Below the pieces are notes generated by a model that ran no database searches, was not told where the DNA came from, and was given only the letters and a program-made list of their open reading frames with translations. Positions 1-8,200 of a DNA stretch of 43,330 nt are shown here, piece by piece; position 1 is the stretch's first letter; each line of letters opens with the position of its first letter. This stretch comes from Candidatus Altimarinota bacterium (GTDB taxonomy: Bacteria; Cyanobacteriota; Cyanobacteriia; Cyanobacteriales; Microcystaceae). The position numbers were made by a program, and so were the translations under genes. The stretch lies in the NCBI GenBank assembly GCA_012031035.1, contig JAAUUT010000033.1:1-43330 (forward strand), in the 5' to 3' direction.

Positions 1-114
1 GTTTGTTTCCATTCTTTAAGATGTTGATTTAATTTCATCTGTGACAAGTTGCCATTTACTTCTGTTTTACTTTTACCTCTTAATTGAGCTTTTACTTCTC
101 CCTTTGTAAAAAAC

Positions 115-375
115 CTACCCTTGTAAGGGAGTTGGAGGGGGGTTATCTAGTGTTTGTCCTAAAATGCGATCGCCAAAAGCGTTACGGGGAGCGTAATCGC
201 GACTAATACGAAATTTAATTTCGCTTAGTTGGGTAAAATCTTCGCCTCGAATATCTTTTTGTACTTCCTCACTTTTAGCAGAAGTGGCGATTGCCCGGAG
301 GGCAGCGCCAGAGGCGATCGCAACTACAATTGCACCTGTCAGCACTAAGCTTTGAAGCAATCTCTCTAATTTCAT
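115..375 (-). CDS. small exported or membrane-anchored protein, function unknown
   Basis: Encodes 86 aa. Residues 1-31 have a basic start (MKLERLLQ) followed by a hydrophobic stretch rich in Ala, Val and Ile, which reads as a signal peptide or single membrane anchor. The remainder is polar with no motif I recognise and ends in a proline-rich tail (NPPPTPLQG). The ATG is preceded by a good ribosome binding site (GAGAGGA, about five bases upstream), which supports both the gene and its start. It stands alone, with no same-strand neighbour within 250 bases. No function is assigned. Confidence 0.6.
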   Translation of the reverse strand: MKLERLLQSLVLTGAIVVAIASGAALRAIATSAKSEEVQKDIRGEDFTQLSEIKFRISRDYAPRNAFGDRILGQTLDNPPPTPLQG

Positions 376-636
376 TTATCCTCTCACACCCAAAAAAATT
401 TCCTCAGAAGTAATAACAATTAATTGATATAATTTTGCATTTGTGTTTCTCACCAACTGTTCGTCAGATTTCCGGTATTCTATTGACAGGCGAAGATTAG
501 CTTCGCATAATGTAAAAATCGTGAATCATACCGACTAATTTTCTTAAGAAATCTTCTTAGCTGAATGAGTATAATAAGCGATTCGTCTTTTGAATTTGAA
601 CGCTTGACGGATTTTTTTTTGAAGCTAGAGGGATTT

Positions 637-1644
637 TCAGCAATTGGGCTGGTATTTTTTGGGATTAATACCGAACTTTTTGCGAAATGCGATCGCGAAA
701 TAGCTGCGACTCTCAAAGCCTACCCTTGAGGCAACCTCTTCAACCTTCATATCTCCTGTTGCTAATAATTGTTGCGCTTGTTCGAGTCGATAGTCATGTA
801 AGTATTTAAAAGCTGATGTCCCAAAAACTTGACGGAAACCACGCTTTAATTTAAAGTCGTTCAAACCGACAAGTTGTGCTAGCTCTACAAGGCTAGGTGG
901 ATTCTCCAAATTCCTCAGTAATATTTCTTTAGCTTGATGAATTCTCTCAACATCGCTTAAGCTTTTAGGAAAAGAGTTTTTTTGACAAAAACTGTTATCT
1001 TGAAACTGTTGCAAATGCAGCGCTATTAAATTTACTGCCCTACTTTCTAAATACATCTGCTTCATCAAACCTTGATAGGGACACTGTAAAATCTCATGTA
1101 AGGCTTGCTGCATTTTTCGTGTTGTTTTTCCTAAGTAATAGTAAGGTTGTGGTCTATTGTTTGCCATACCTTGACGCATTTCAACGGGAATCTGTTGTAA
1201 AAGTTCCTCGCCAAAACTTTGAAAGAATTCTTGTGGTTTAAATCCAATATAAATTCTTGAAATTTTCTCTCCGGCTTGCCACCATTCCGTTTCTTTAATC
1301 TCGCCGTTGCATTCGGAATAATATCTACCTACTAATTCCTCGGTTTCATCGGTTAAACCGTGACGATGAATTTTCACTTTTCCTGACAGAAAAAAGCTTA
1401 AACCAAATTGATAATTGTCATTAATATCTTTGTGCCAAACAAGATCGTCAGTAAACTTACACTCGTATATACAAATGTTTAGTCCATTTCTCAGTTTTAT
1501 GTATGAGTCATATTCATTACCGATGTCTGGAAGATAGCCTTGATAAATCGTTTCAAGAGCGGATGATTTGTAGAAAATATTACCATTTTGCCGATTTTCT
1601 TCCCACAATTCGCCCCATTCTGCATCGGTGATAATTTTTGTCAT
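637..1644 (-). CDS. AraC-family transcriptional regulator (PchR-like)
   Basis: Encodes 335 aa, the usual length for PchR-type AraC regulators. The last about 105 residues form the double helix-turn-helix DNA-binding domain: first HTH around ELAQLVGLNDFKLKRGFRQ, second around VEEVASRVGFESRSYFAIAFR, closing with KKFGINPKKY, the family C-terminal signature. The N-terminal 230 residues are the variable sensing domain; its layout, with a conserved YSECNGEI-like segment, is like regulators that respond to siderophores or iron in other bacteria. No siderophore or iron-transport gene is visible next to it, so the ligand is unknown. Family assignment is firm; the PchR-like subclass and iron link are inference. 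Confidence 0.9.
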   Translation of the reverse strand: MTKIITDAEWGELWEENRQNGNIFYKSSALETIYQGYLPDIGNEYDSYIKLRNGLNICIYECKFTDDLVWHKDINDNYQFGLSFFLSGKVKIHRHGLTDETEELVGRYYSECNGEIKETEWWQAGEKISRIYIGFKPQEFFQSFGEELLQQIPVEMRQGMANNRPQPYYYLGKTTRKMQQALHEILQCPYQGLMKQMYLESRAVNLIALHLQQFQDNSFCQKNSFPKSLSDVERIHQAKEILLRNLENPPSLVELAQLVGLNDFKLKRGFRQVFGTSAFKYLHDYRLEQAQQLLATGDMKVEEVASRVGFESRSYFAIAFRKKFGINPKKYQPNC

Positions 1645-1902
1645 AGATTATTAATAATTATTTTCAATAAGCTTAGTGCTAATCATACAGTGCTACTTTA
1701 GGATTTTACAAGCCTGTTTTAGTTAGCCAAAGCACGATCGTTCCTGTTGAGGCGTTGCATTAGAGTAAGATGATAGATGAAAGGGCACAGTAGAACCACA
1801 ACAATTCTGAATAAAATGGCGGCAATTGAGTTGGATCTCTAGTACAATCGTTACTCCCTAGAAAAATTCGGACTGCCTAAATAATTTGCGATCGCAACAA
1901 AT

Positions 1903-2142
1903 TTAATAAACTAAATAATAACTATCATCTTCATTAATTGCGTCTAAAGCTTGACAAGCCATATCTAAAGCTTGAACGCGATGTTCCCACTGCATAATTA
2001 CTTCAGTTTGCTGCTGTTCTTTTGCTCGTTGCAGTTGAGCATCAGCATACCAATAAAGTTCCGAAAGAAGTTCGTCAAAACTTTCTGGATTGTTAATATC
2101 TAAACTAAGATTTTTGAGAGAATTTATGAAATTAACTTTCAT
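1903..2142 (-). CDS. small conserved-looking cytoplasmic protein, function unknown
   Basis: Encodes 79 aa from ATG at 2142. A longer reading from TTG at 2169 is possible but less likely. The protein is acidic and probably all-helical, with a Glu/Gln-rich central segment (RAKEQQQTEVIMQWEHR). There is no signal peptide and no motif I recognise. A 16-residue ORF starting at ATG 2182 overlaps its beginning in another frame; removing one T near 2135 would join the two into a single protein of about 92 aa, so the true N-terminus is uncertain. No function is assigned. Confidence 0.55.
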   Translation of the reverse strand: MKVNFINSLKNLSLDINNPESFDELLSELYWYADAQLQRAKEQQQTEVIMQWEHRVQALDMACQALDAINEDDSYYLVY

Positions 2143-2274
2143 GGTTATCGAGCATGGCGAGTTGTTCAACTTCTATATTCATCTATATTTTTTCAGTCTT
2201 CTGTGAGATAAATTTTAATAAATTATGATTTTGCTCGTTTTTTAAAAATGATGTAAATCACACCAATCTGTGAC

Positions 2275-2928
2275 TTACATCTCTTTAAAAAGTTGTTGTT
2301 GAAGCATTTTTGCTTGATGAGCGATCGCATCCCAATTTCTCGCTTCTAAAAGGTGTTTGGGAAATAATTGACCCGCCAAACCAACTGCGATCGCGCCTGC
2401 TGCGATATACTGAGAAGTATCATCTAAAGTGACCCCTCCTGTGGGAATTAGCGGAACTTCCTTGAGCGGGCCTTGTAAGCTTTTGATATAACTAACTCCA
2501 CCTACAGCATCGACAGGAAAAACTTTAACGCAACTCGCGCCTGCTTGCCATGCAGTGACGATTTCTGTAGGAGTTAGCGCACCTGCAACGATAGGAATAT
2601 CGAAGGCGATCGCAGTTTCAATTATCTTGGGTTTGACGTGAGGCGTAAAACAAAATTGAATGCCGCAGGAAATCGCATCTTTGAGTTGGTCAACGGTTAG
2701 AATCGTTCCAGTACCGATCGTACAGTTAGGAAGTTGCGATCGCAATTGACTAATTAATTCGGGTGCGCGATCGCTATTCCAAGTAATCTCAACTAAACGC
2801 ATTCCGCCTCGTGCAACTGCTTTTGCCATCGAGTAACCCAACTCTATTTGAGGAGAACGAATAATCGCGATCGCTCGATATTGTTGCAGTAGTTGCAGCC
2901 AAGAATTTAAACTATTCGAGACAGACAT
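2275..2928 (-). CDS. eda: KDPG/KHG aldolase (2-dehydro-3-deoxy-phosphogluconate aldolase)
   Basis: Encodes 217 aa from ATG 2928 (an in-frame ATG at 2946 would add six residues). It is a class I aldolase that cleaves 2-keto-3-deoxy-6-phosphogluconate to pyruvate and glyceraldehyde-3-phosphate, the last step of the Entner-Doudoroff route; many members also act on 4-hydroxy-2-oxoglutarate. Visible signatures are the catalytic Glu47 in RLVEITW, the GTGTIL turn, FTPH, and the Schiff-base Lys135 in ASCVKVFPVD, with the phosphate-binding IPTGGV loop. Length matches the family. It lies in a same-strand run with an amylase and a PfkB kinase, which fits sugar breakdown, though 271 bases separate it from the amylase. 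Family is secure; substrate preference is inferred. Confidence 0.92.
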   Translation of the reverse strand: MSVSNSLNSWLQLLQQYRAIAIIRSPQIELGYSMAKAVARGGMRLVEITWNSDRAPELISQLRSQLPNCTIGTGTILTVDQLKDAISCGIQFCFTPHVKPKIIETAIAFDIPIVAGALTPTEIVTAWQAGASCVKVFPVDAVGGVSYIKSLQGPLKEVPLIPTGGVTLDDTSQYIAAGAIAVGLAGQLFPKHLLEARNWDAIAHQAKMLQQQLFKEM

Positions 2929-3217
2929 AATAAGAAAAATAGGCAACAGGGAACAGGTAATAGAAACAGCGTATGGCTTTTAGATTTAAACCCAGCACAA
3001 CTTGATAGGGGACTCTAGATCCTAAGCTGTTAAACATTTAGGCTGCCATAAAAGTTGGACGCTTGGACTGGGAGACTGGGGGACGGGGAGAGAGTTTTAA
3101 GAAGTCTTTCTTCACTCATTAATAGGAAATCTAGATGTGGAACAGCTTAACAAGAATGGAAATTAAAATCGAAAACGCTTAACAGTTCGTTTCTTCCCGT
3201 TCTTCATTGCCTATTTC

Positions 3218-4704
3218 TTATTCCTTATCTTGTTCGATCCAAACCGAGACTGAACCACCTTGGCAACGGAACTCACCCCAACCCTTATCATTAGTATAAA
3301 TAGGTTCTCGAATATGTTCGCTCAGATCGATGAACTTGGCATTAGGCTTGCCGACTTCCATCCACTTGGAACCTTCTGCACCATCGCTCATTATAACCGC
3401 CATTGCTTGAGGATGTTTTTCGTCGCCTAGTCGCGTCCAACCAATGGTACTCCAATGGTCGAAATAGTCATACTGAGGCCCATAAGCATAGTATTTGCGA
3501 GCATAAAGTAACTTGTCAATTATCCAACGATGAGAGGGCATAAAAATTTTATAACGATTGCCATCTCGTCCCCAATCCTCATATTCCGCGCCGTGATAAT
3601 CAGCATAGAAAACGCAGGGATAGCCTTCCTGTCGTAACAGAATAATAGCGTAAGCTAGAGGCTTAAACCAAGGTTCGACAACCGATTCAAGCATTTGCAG
3701 CGGTTGAGAGTCATGATTTTCTACAAAGGTGACGGCGTGAGTCGGGCGTTGCTGCATCAGCGTACCATTAATATATTCCGCATATCGAAGTTTCCACCCG
3801 ACTTACTCGCATAATGGAAGTTGTAGTGCAATGGCACGTCAAAAACAGACATTCTTCCACCAACTAAATCGATATACCAGTGCAGCGAAGTGAGATCGGG
3901 AACCCAATATTCCCCCACGACAAACAGATCTTTGCCGACAAATCGTTCCATTTCGTCCAACCATTGTGGAAAAAACCAGGCGGCAATATGTTTAATAGCA
4001 TCTAACCGAAACCCATCTACTCCTGTTGTTTCGAGATACCATTTACCCCACCGCGTAATCTCGTCGCGCACTTCTTGATTTTGAAGATCGAGATCGCATC
4101 CCATAAGATAAGCAAAGTTACCTTTCTCTAAGGCAACATAGTCATCAAATTGTTTGCCTTCGAGTAGATAAACTGTACCGCGATCGTCTTTGTTATATTC
4201 GTTATAATCTAATGCGTCAAAGTGCCACCAATGCCATTCAAAAGATGAATGTTTGCCTTGTCGTTCGGGGAAGTGAAAATGGGTGTAGCTTTTAATGTCT
4301 TGTAGATTGCCTTTAGCTTGCAGTCGATTATCTTGAGGAAAAGGCGTTGCTTTCATGGTTTCTGAAGCATCCCCACCGATTTTGTGGTTGAGAACGGTAT
4401 CGGCATAGGTTTGTATTCCAACAGCTTTTAATGCGCCAATAGCATCGATATATTGCTGGCGGGTTCCATATTTGGTACGAATTGAGCCTTTTTGGTTGAA
4501 TTCGCCTAAATCGAATAAATCGTAAACACCATAGCCAACGTCACTTTTACCCCCTGTTCCCTTATAAGCTGGCGGTAACCACAGTGCCGTAAAACCTGCA
4601 TCAGCTAATTCTTTAGCGTTGCTTTTCACCTCATCCCAAAGGGTTCCATTATCGGGACAATACCAGTGAAAATATTGCATCATTGTGCCATTGAAGTCAG
4701 CCAT
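3218..4704 (-). CDS. GH13 cytoplasmic alpha-amylase, frameshifted as read near 3768
   Basis: As read, the gene is split into an N-terminal part (3757-4704, 315 codons) and a C-terminal part (3218-3757). Adding one A/T in the short run near 3768 restores a continuous 495-aa protein, normal for bacterial liquefying-type cytoplasmic amylases (GH13 subfamily 5). All clan residues are present: nucleophile Asp235 (DGFRLDAIKH), acid/base Glu265 (VVGEYW), and the third acid in FVENHDSQ beyond the break (about residue 336). No signal peptide, so it acts on intracellular glycogen or maltodextrins. The two reading frames overlap as TGATG at the break, so re-initiation could occur if the frameshift is real; sequence error is the simpler explanation. 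Confidence 0.9.
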
Positions 4705-4787
4705 AATTTATTTTTTATTTGAGGGCGATCGCGAAATTTTTCTCAGTTTATTATTTAAATGAGAAATTTCAGATATGGTGTAACTGC

Positions 4788-5641
4788 TTATTTCATCCAT
4801 TGACGAGTGCCAAAAAATTGACACGAGAAAGAGGCAATTTTTGCAGATAAAGTAAGCGACCGAACAAAGTCATTTTGAAGAATATAATGACAAAACGCAC
4901 CGTGAAAAATATCGCCAGCGCCTAAAGTATCTACCGCTTTTACAACCGGAATTTCTATTTCTCCTTTTTTTCCTTGATTCAGATATTGAATCGGTCGATC
5001 GCCTTGAGTAATGGCAATATGAGGAATTCCAATTTCTTGAAGATAAGTCAAAACTTCTTGTTGATTTTGGCAATTAGGAGGGTAAAAATTGTCCGAACAA
5101 ATTGCATAATCGAAATAAGGTAAGATACTTTCAAATCCTTTTTTCCAACTGCCGCCATCGATTACTATAGGAAGTTTTTTGCCTTTGCTTGCTGCGCGAT
5201 CGCATAACTAACTTGCATCTGATGTCCATCAATTAAAACTATTGCAACATCTTCTAAAATATCTGAAGGAATTTGTTCGGAAGTGGCTTGAAATTTGGTT
5301 GCATTAACCGAAATAACCGCTCGTTCTCCTGTTGCTTGAGTAACAATAATCGAAGAAATTGAAGGTAATTCAGAACGATTAGGATCTAAATCGATAAGTT
5401 TAATTGCATAAGTTTCTAGCTCGGAGCAAATCATTTGACTCATTGAATGAATGCCGATCGCGCTTAATAATGTGGCGCAACTACCCAAATAACTAAAGGT
5501 TACAGCAGCATTAGTAGCAGGGCCGCCAGCAGCAATAGTTTGGTCTAGAGCTACTATTTTTTGATTGGGTTCTGGAAGATTCTGAGTTAAATAAATTAAA
5601 TCTAACGTTGATAAACCGATAAAAAGCCCAGAACTTTTCAT
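4788..5641 (-). CDS. PfkB-family sugar kinase, frameshifted as read near 5175-5180
   Basis: The frame breaks in a T6 run (A6 on the coding strand) at 5175-5180. One extra base gives a continuous 284-aa kinase. The N-terminal PfkB signature is in AAGGPATNAAVTFSYLG and the C-terminal signature, with the anion hole and catalytic Asp, is DTLGAGDIFHGAF. These enzymes phosphorylate sugars or sugar acids with ATP (ribokinase fold). The gene follows the HIT-protein gene by 20 bases and precedes the amylase by 83 bases on the same strand, so it probably belongs to one transcript. With a KDPG aldolase nearby, 2-keto-3-deoxygluconate is a possible substrate, but this is inference; fructose, ribose or other sugars are not excluded. 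Confidence 0.85.
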
Positions 5642-5661
5642 AGAATTAATAACTTAATTAC

Positions 5662-6105
5662 TCAGCTTTGGTATTGCGCGATCGCTTCTGCAATCTCGTT
5701 CATGAGCGAGCGATCGCGTTCTAATTTAAATTTTGGTGCATTATCCCAATCATAAAACCACACTGGCTTTCGTTGCTGATCTTCTGGCTCGACTGCGTAT
5801 CTTGGAAAGACATGAGCGTGCAGGGCTGCTTCACTGTTACCCAAAATTTCGTAATTTATCCTACTAGCACCCGTCACAGAAAGCAAGGCATCTCCTAACA
5901 TTGCCATATCTTGCAAAAATTGATTGCGTCGATCGCCATTCAAAGAATTAAGATCTCGAACCACTGGATCGGGTAACAAAAGGGAATAACCGCGCAAGAA
6001 TTGCACGTCGCCCAACACGATCCAACCTGACAATACGCGACAAATTACTGTGGGATTGTTGCCTTGGCGGACAGCTTCTACACGACGATGAATTAGTGTC
6101 GTCAC
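5662..6105 (-). CDS. HIT-family nucleotide hydrolase/transferase
   Basis: Encodes 147 aa beginning with GTG, with a GGAG element ten or so bases upstream. The histidine-triad motif is in AALHAHVFPRY (HxHxxP form, final histidine replaced by Pro-Arg-Tyr), close to Ap4A-hydrolase-like HIT proteins; a preceding INYEILGN segment fits the family core. HIT proteins cleave or transfer nucleoside phosphates such as Ap4A or adenylylated compounds. The altered third triad position means the precise activity cannot be read from sequence. It is the first gene of the group HIT - PfkB kinase - amylase, only 20 bases ahead of the kinase. Confidence 0.8.
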   Translation of the reverse strand: MTTLIHRRVEAVRQGNNPTVICRVLSGWIVLGDVQFLRGYSLLLPDPVVRDLNSLNGDRRNQFLQDMAMLGDALLSVTGASRINYEILGNSEAALHAHVFPRYAVEPEDQQRKPVWFYDWDNAPKFKLERDRSLMNEIAEAIAQYQS

Positions 6106-6179
6106 TTCAATACTCCGCTCCTCTCAATCAACTATCTTCTGGTTTGCTGTCCCAACGTATTATTATGCTGCGTCTTTAG

Positions 6180-6536
6180 CTACGCTCCAGATAAAGGATC
6201 GACTTTGTAGTAAAAAGCATAAGCATTTTCGATCGCGGGAATAATCTCAACAATTTCAAAATACGTTCCCCAAAATAGCGTTTCTCGAAGTTCCTCAACG
6301 ATAAATTGATAATCCTTTACCTCAGATGTCTCCCACATCAAAACATCGGTATAATGTCCCGAAAATGCTTCAGAATCAAAGAATCGCATTTTCACTGATG
6401 GGTACTTCTTGAGAATCGGTGTAATTGTCGTTTCAAGAAACTCAAATCGTTCTTTTACCGAAAGTTGCAGCCAAGCTATCGTCGTTTTGACCAGCATGAA
6501 ATAGACACAATCTAACGCCTTTGCTGTAGTTGTCAT
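6180..6536 (-). CDS. darcynin-like protein
   Basis: Encodes 118 aa with AGGGAA upstream of the ATG. The pattern FMLVKTT..WL.LSVKERFEF, then MRFFDSEAFSGHYTDVLMWET, then LRETLFWGTYFEIVEIIPAIENAYA matches my recollection of the darcynin family, small single-domain proteins of unknown biochemical role with a dimeric alpha-beta barrel-like sequence pattern. No signal peptide or metal motif is obvious. It is 17 bases downstream of the [2Fe-2S] ferredoxin gene and very likely co-transcribed with it under the divergent TetR regulator. The family name is from memory and would need a profile search; the operon layout is directly visible. Confidence 0.75.
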   Translation of the reverse strand: MTTTAKALDCVYFMLVKTTIAWLQLSVKERFEFLETTITPILKKYPSVKMRFFDSEAFSGHYTDVLMWETSEVKDYQFIVEELRETLFWGTYFEIVEIIPAIENAYAFYYKVDPLSGA

Positions 6537-6553
6537 AATAGTTCCCTAATTTA

Positions 6554-6940
6554 CTAATTCGTGGAAATTTGGCATCGTTTCAGTGCCTGTCCTTTGATGA
6601 AATGGCTCTCAACGATCGCAGGAATGTCTGCACGAGTAAGATGACCGTACAAGCATCGTTGGGGAACGAACCACCGTCGTAATTTCAGCCGGAGTTTGGT
6701 AGGTAGCCAAGAAAACTCGTTCTGGTGAGGTCGATAGACTAATGCAATGGCTCCCGCCTCACAACAATCCAAACACCCAGATCGACGAACTTCAATGCGA
6801 TCGCCCAATTGCCGCTTGTCAATTTCAGCTTGAAAAGCTTGGTAAATCTCCAATGCGCCTACATTACAGCAACAACCCTCTGGAGCGTTGGCAGGACGCT
6901 GCTTAGTACAAACAAACACGCGGTATTGAGGTGAATTCAT
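6554..6940 (-). CDS. thioredoxin-like [2Fe-2S] ferredoxin
   Basis: Encodes 128 aa from ATG 6940; an upstream TTG at 6964 is in frame but would overlap the TetR operator, so the downstream start is preferred. Cysteine pattern: Cys11, then Cys23-24-25, then Cys56 and Cys59-60 in SGCLDCCEAG, matching the thioredoxin-like [2Fe-2S] ferredoxins, which bind the cluster through C-x(10-12)-C and C-x3-C pairs. These are soluble electron carriers, also found as domains of NuoE and HoxE. The C-terminal 50 residues (basic, KLRLKLRRWFVP) extend beyond the minimal fold. It leads a two-gene unit with the darcynin-like gene and is divergent from tetR. The redox partner is unknown. Confidence 0.85.
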   Translation of the reverse strand: MNSPQYRVFVCTKQRPANAPEGCCCNVGALEIYQAFQAEIDKRQLGDRIEVRRSGCLDCCEAGAIALVYRPHQNEFSWLPTKLRLKLRRWFVPQRCLYGHLTRADIPAIVESHFIKGQALKRCQISTN

Positions 6941-6962
6941 AGTGCCAAGCATAAATATGAGC

Positions 6963-6987
6963 AATTACTCGTATAATATGAGTAATT
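6963..6987. promoter_or_regulatory. probable TetR operator between the divergent genes
   Basis: A 25-base near-perfect palindrome: 8-base arms AATTACTC (6963-6970) and GAGTAATT (6980-6987) around a centre that is itself symmetric (TAT-A-ATA), with one mismatched pair. A TATAAT hexamer (6972-6977) sits inside it, so binding would block RNA polymerase. It lies between the ferredoxin ATG (6940) and the tetR ATG (7027), exactly where autoregulated TetR systems place operators. The symmetry is directly seen; binding by the adjacent regulator is inference. Confidence 0.75.
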
Positions 6988-7026
6988 AATCGTGTTTGAC
7001 AACTCGCATTTACTTGAAAGATTTCG

Positions 7027-7671
7027 ATGCCGCGAAAACGCTCCACTAATCCTCGCAAACTACCGCAGCAAGACCGTTCTCGAATGACAGTCGAGGCGAT
7101 TCTAGAAGCAACAACTCACATTTTGACCGAAGAAGGCTACGACAAAGCCAACACTAATCGCATTGCAGAACGAGCGGGGATTAGTATCGGCTCGCTATAT
7201 CAGTATTTTCCCAATAAAGAATCGTTAATGGCTGCATTGATGGAGCAACACTCCAATGAAATTGCTGAATTAGTAGAATCAAAATTGACCAATTTATTCG
7301 ATGCGCCACTAGAAATAGCAATCCCCGAACTCGTGAAAGCGGTAATTGCGGCTCATGCTATCAACCCGCGTCTCCATCAAGTATTGAATGAAGAGATTCC
7401 GCGCTCCGAACGATTGCAGCAAATGCAGAAGGCGGAAAAACGCATTACAGAAATGTTACGGGTATATCTTACGCGGTGGAGCGATTCTTCACACGAGAGG
7501 CTACGCCAACGCATTCATCCGCAAAATATTGAGATGACTATTTTCATTTTGAGCCGCACGGTTGAATCGTTATGTCATTCAGCCGTCATCGAGCATCCTG
7601 ACTTTGTAAATAATCCTCAGTTCGAGCAAGAAGTTGCTAAACTTTTATTGCTCTATTTAATAGGTGCTTGA
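7027..7671 (+). CDS. TetR/AcrR-family transcriptional regulator
   Basis: Encodes 214 aa. The N-terminal domain has the TetR helix-turn-helix: helix 1 RMTVEAILEATTHILTEEGY, then TNRIAERAGISIGSLYQYFPNKESL, the family signature around the YxYFxNK element. The C-terminal about 140 residues are the variable ligand-binding and dimerisation domain (ends in EQEVAKLLLLYLIGA). It starts 40 bases from a palindromic operator and is transcribed away from the [2Fe-2S] ferredoxin/darcynin pair, so it probably represses both itself and that pair until an inducer binds. The inducer is unknown; redox or a xenobiotic are guesses only. Confidence 0.92.
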   Translation: MPRKRSTNPRKLPQQDRSRMTVEAILEATTHILTEEGYDKANTNRIAERAGISIGSLYQYFPNKESLMAALMEQHSNEIAELVESKLTNLFDAPLEIAIPELVKAVIAAHAINPRLHQVLNEEIPRSERLQQMQKAEKRITEMLRVYLTRWSDSSHERLRQRIHPQNIEMTIFILSRTVESLCHSAVIEHPDFVNNPQFEQEVAKLLLLYLIGA

Positions 7672-8200
7672 TAGGATGGTGATTTTTTAATTCTCATAAA
7701 TAGTTTTTAACTATTATCCTTAAAACAATACAAAATTTTTCTAAATAAGTTCTTAATTGCGATCGCTCATAAGATAAATTTTTTTTTATAATTCTTAAGC
7801 TTATTTTAAATTTTACTTATTTAACAATTTTGCGATCGCATCAACTAATCTACACAAATAAACTTATATTAAATACAAAACTTGAATTGGTTAGTCAGTT
7901 TGTTTTTTGTAGTTCCCAACAAAGAAAATTTGGTATTTACGGTAACGTTGGTGCTAACCTCCTTTTAAACATAACCTAACCTACCGATAGTTATGTTTAT
8001 TGACTTACCTTACTCGATAGAATTCTTGATGGTTTAAGAATTTTAAATTTTTTTATTAAAAAGATCGAGGCAATAAAGTCAAATTTACAGTAAAATCTCG
8101 TGCTTCTATAAATTTATTGGATATTGGCTAATCACTTTTTTGACACTTTTTAGGATATCGTATCAACTCGAACGCTCACTTGTAATCATAGGAGGAAATA
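7672..8200. other. long AT-rich intergenic region, no gene seen
   Basis: 529 bases between tetR and the CAP-RTX gene. It is strongly AT-rich with two GCGATCGC sites and several poly-T/poly-A runs. No convincing ORF, tRNA or strong hairpin was found. A strong Shine-Dalgarno (AGGAGG at 8190-8195) precedes the next gene; the promoter of that gene must lie here but I cannot place it confidently. Confidence 0.6.

Noticed and set aside
480..716. 78-codon minus-strand frame overlapping the AraC gene end
   Set aside because: It overlaps the regulator in another frame, is rich in Lys/Ser without known motif, and lacks a ribosome binding site.
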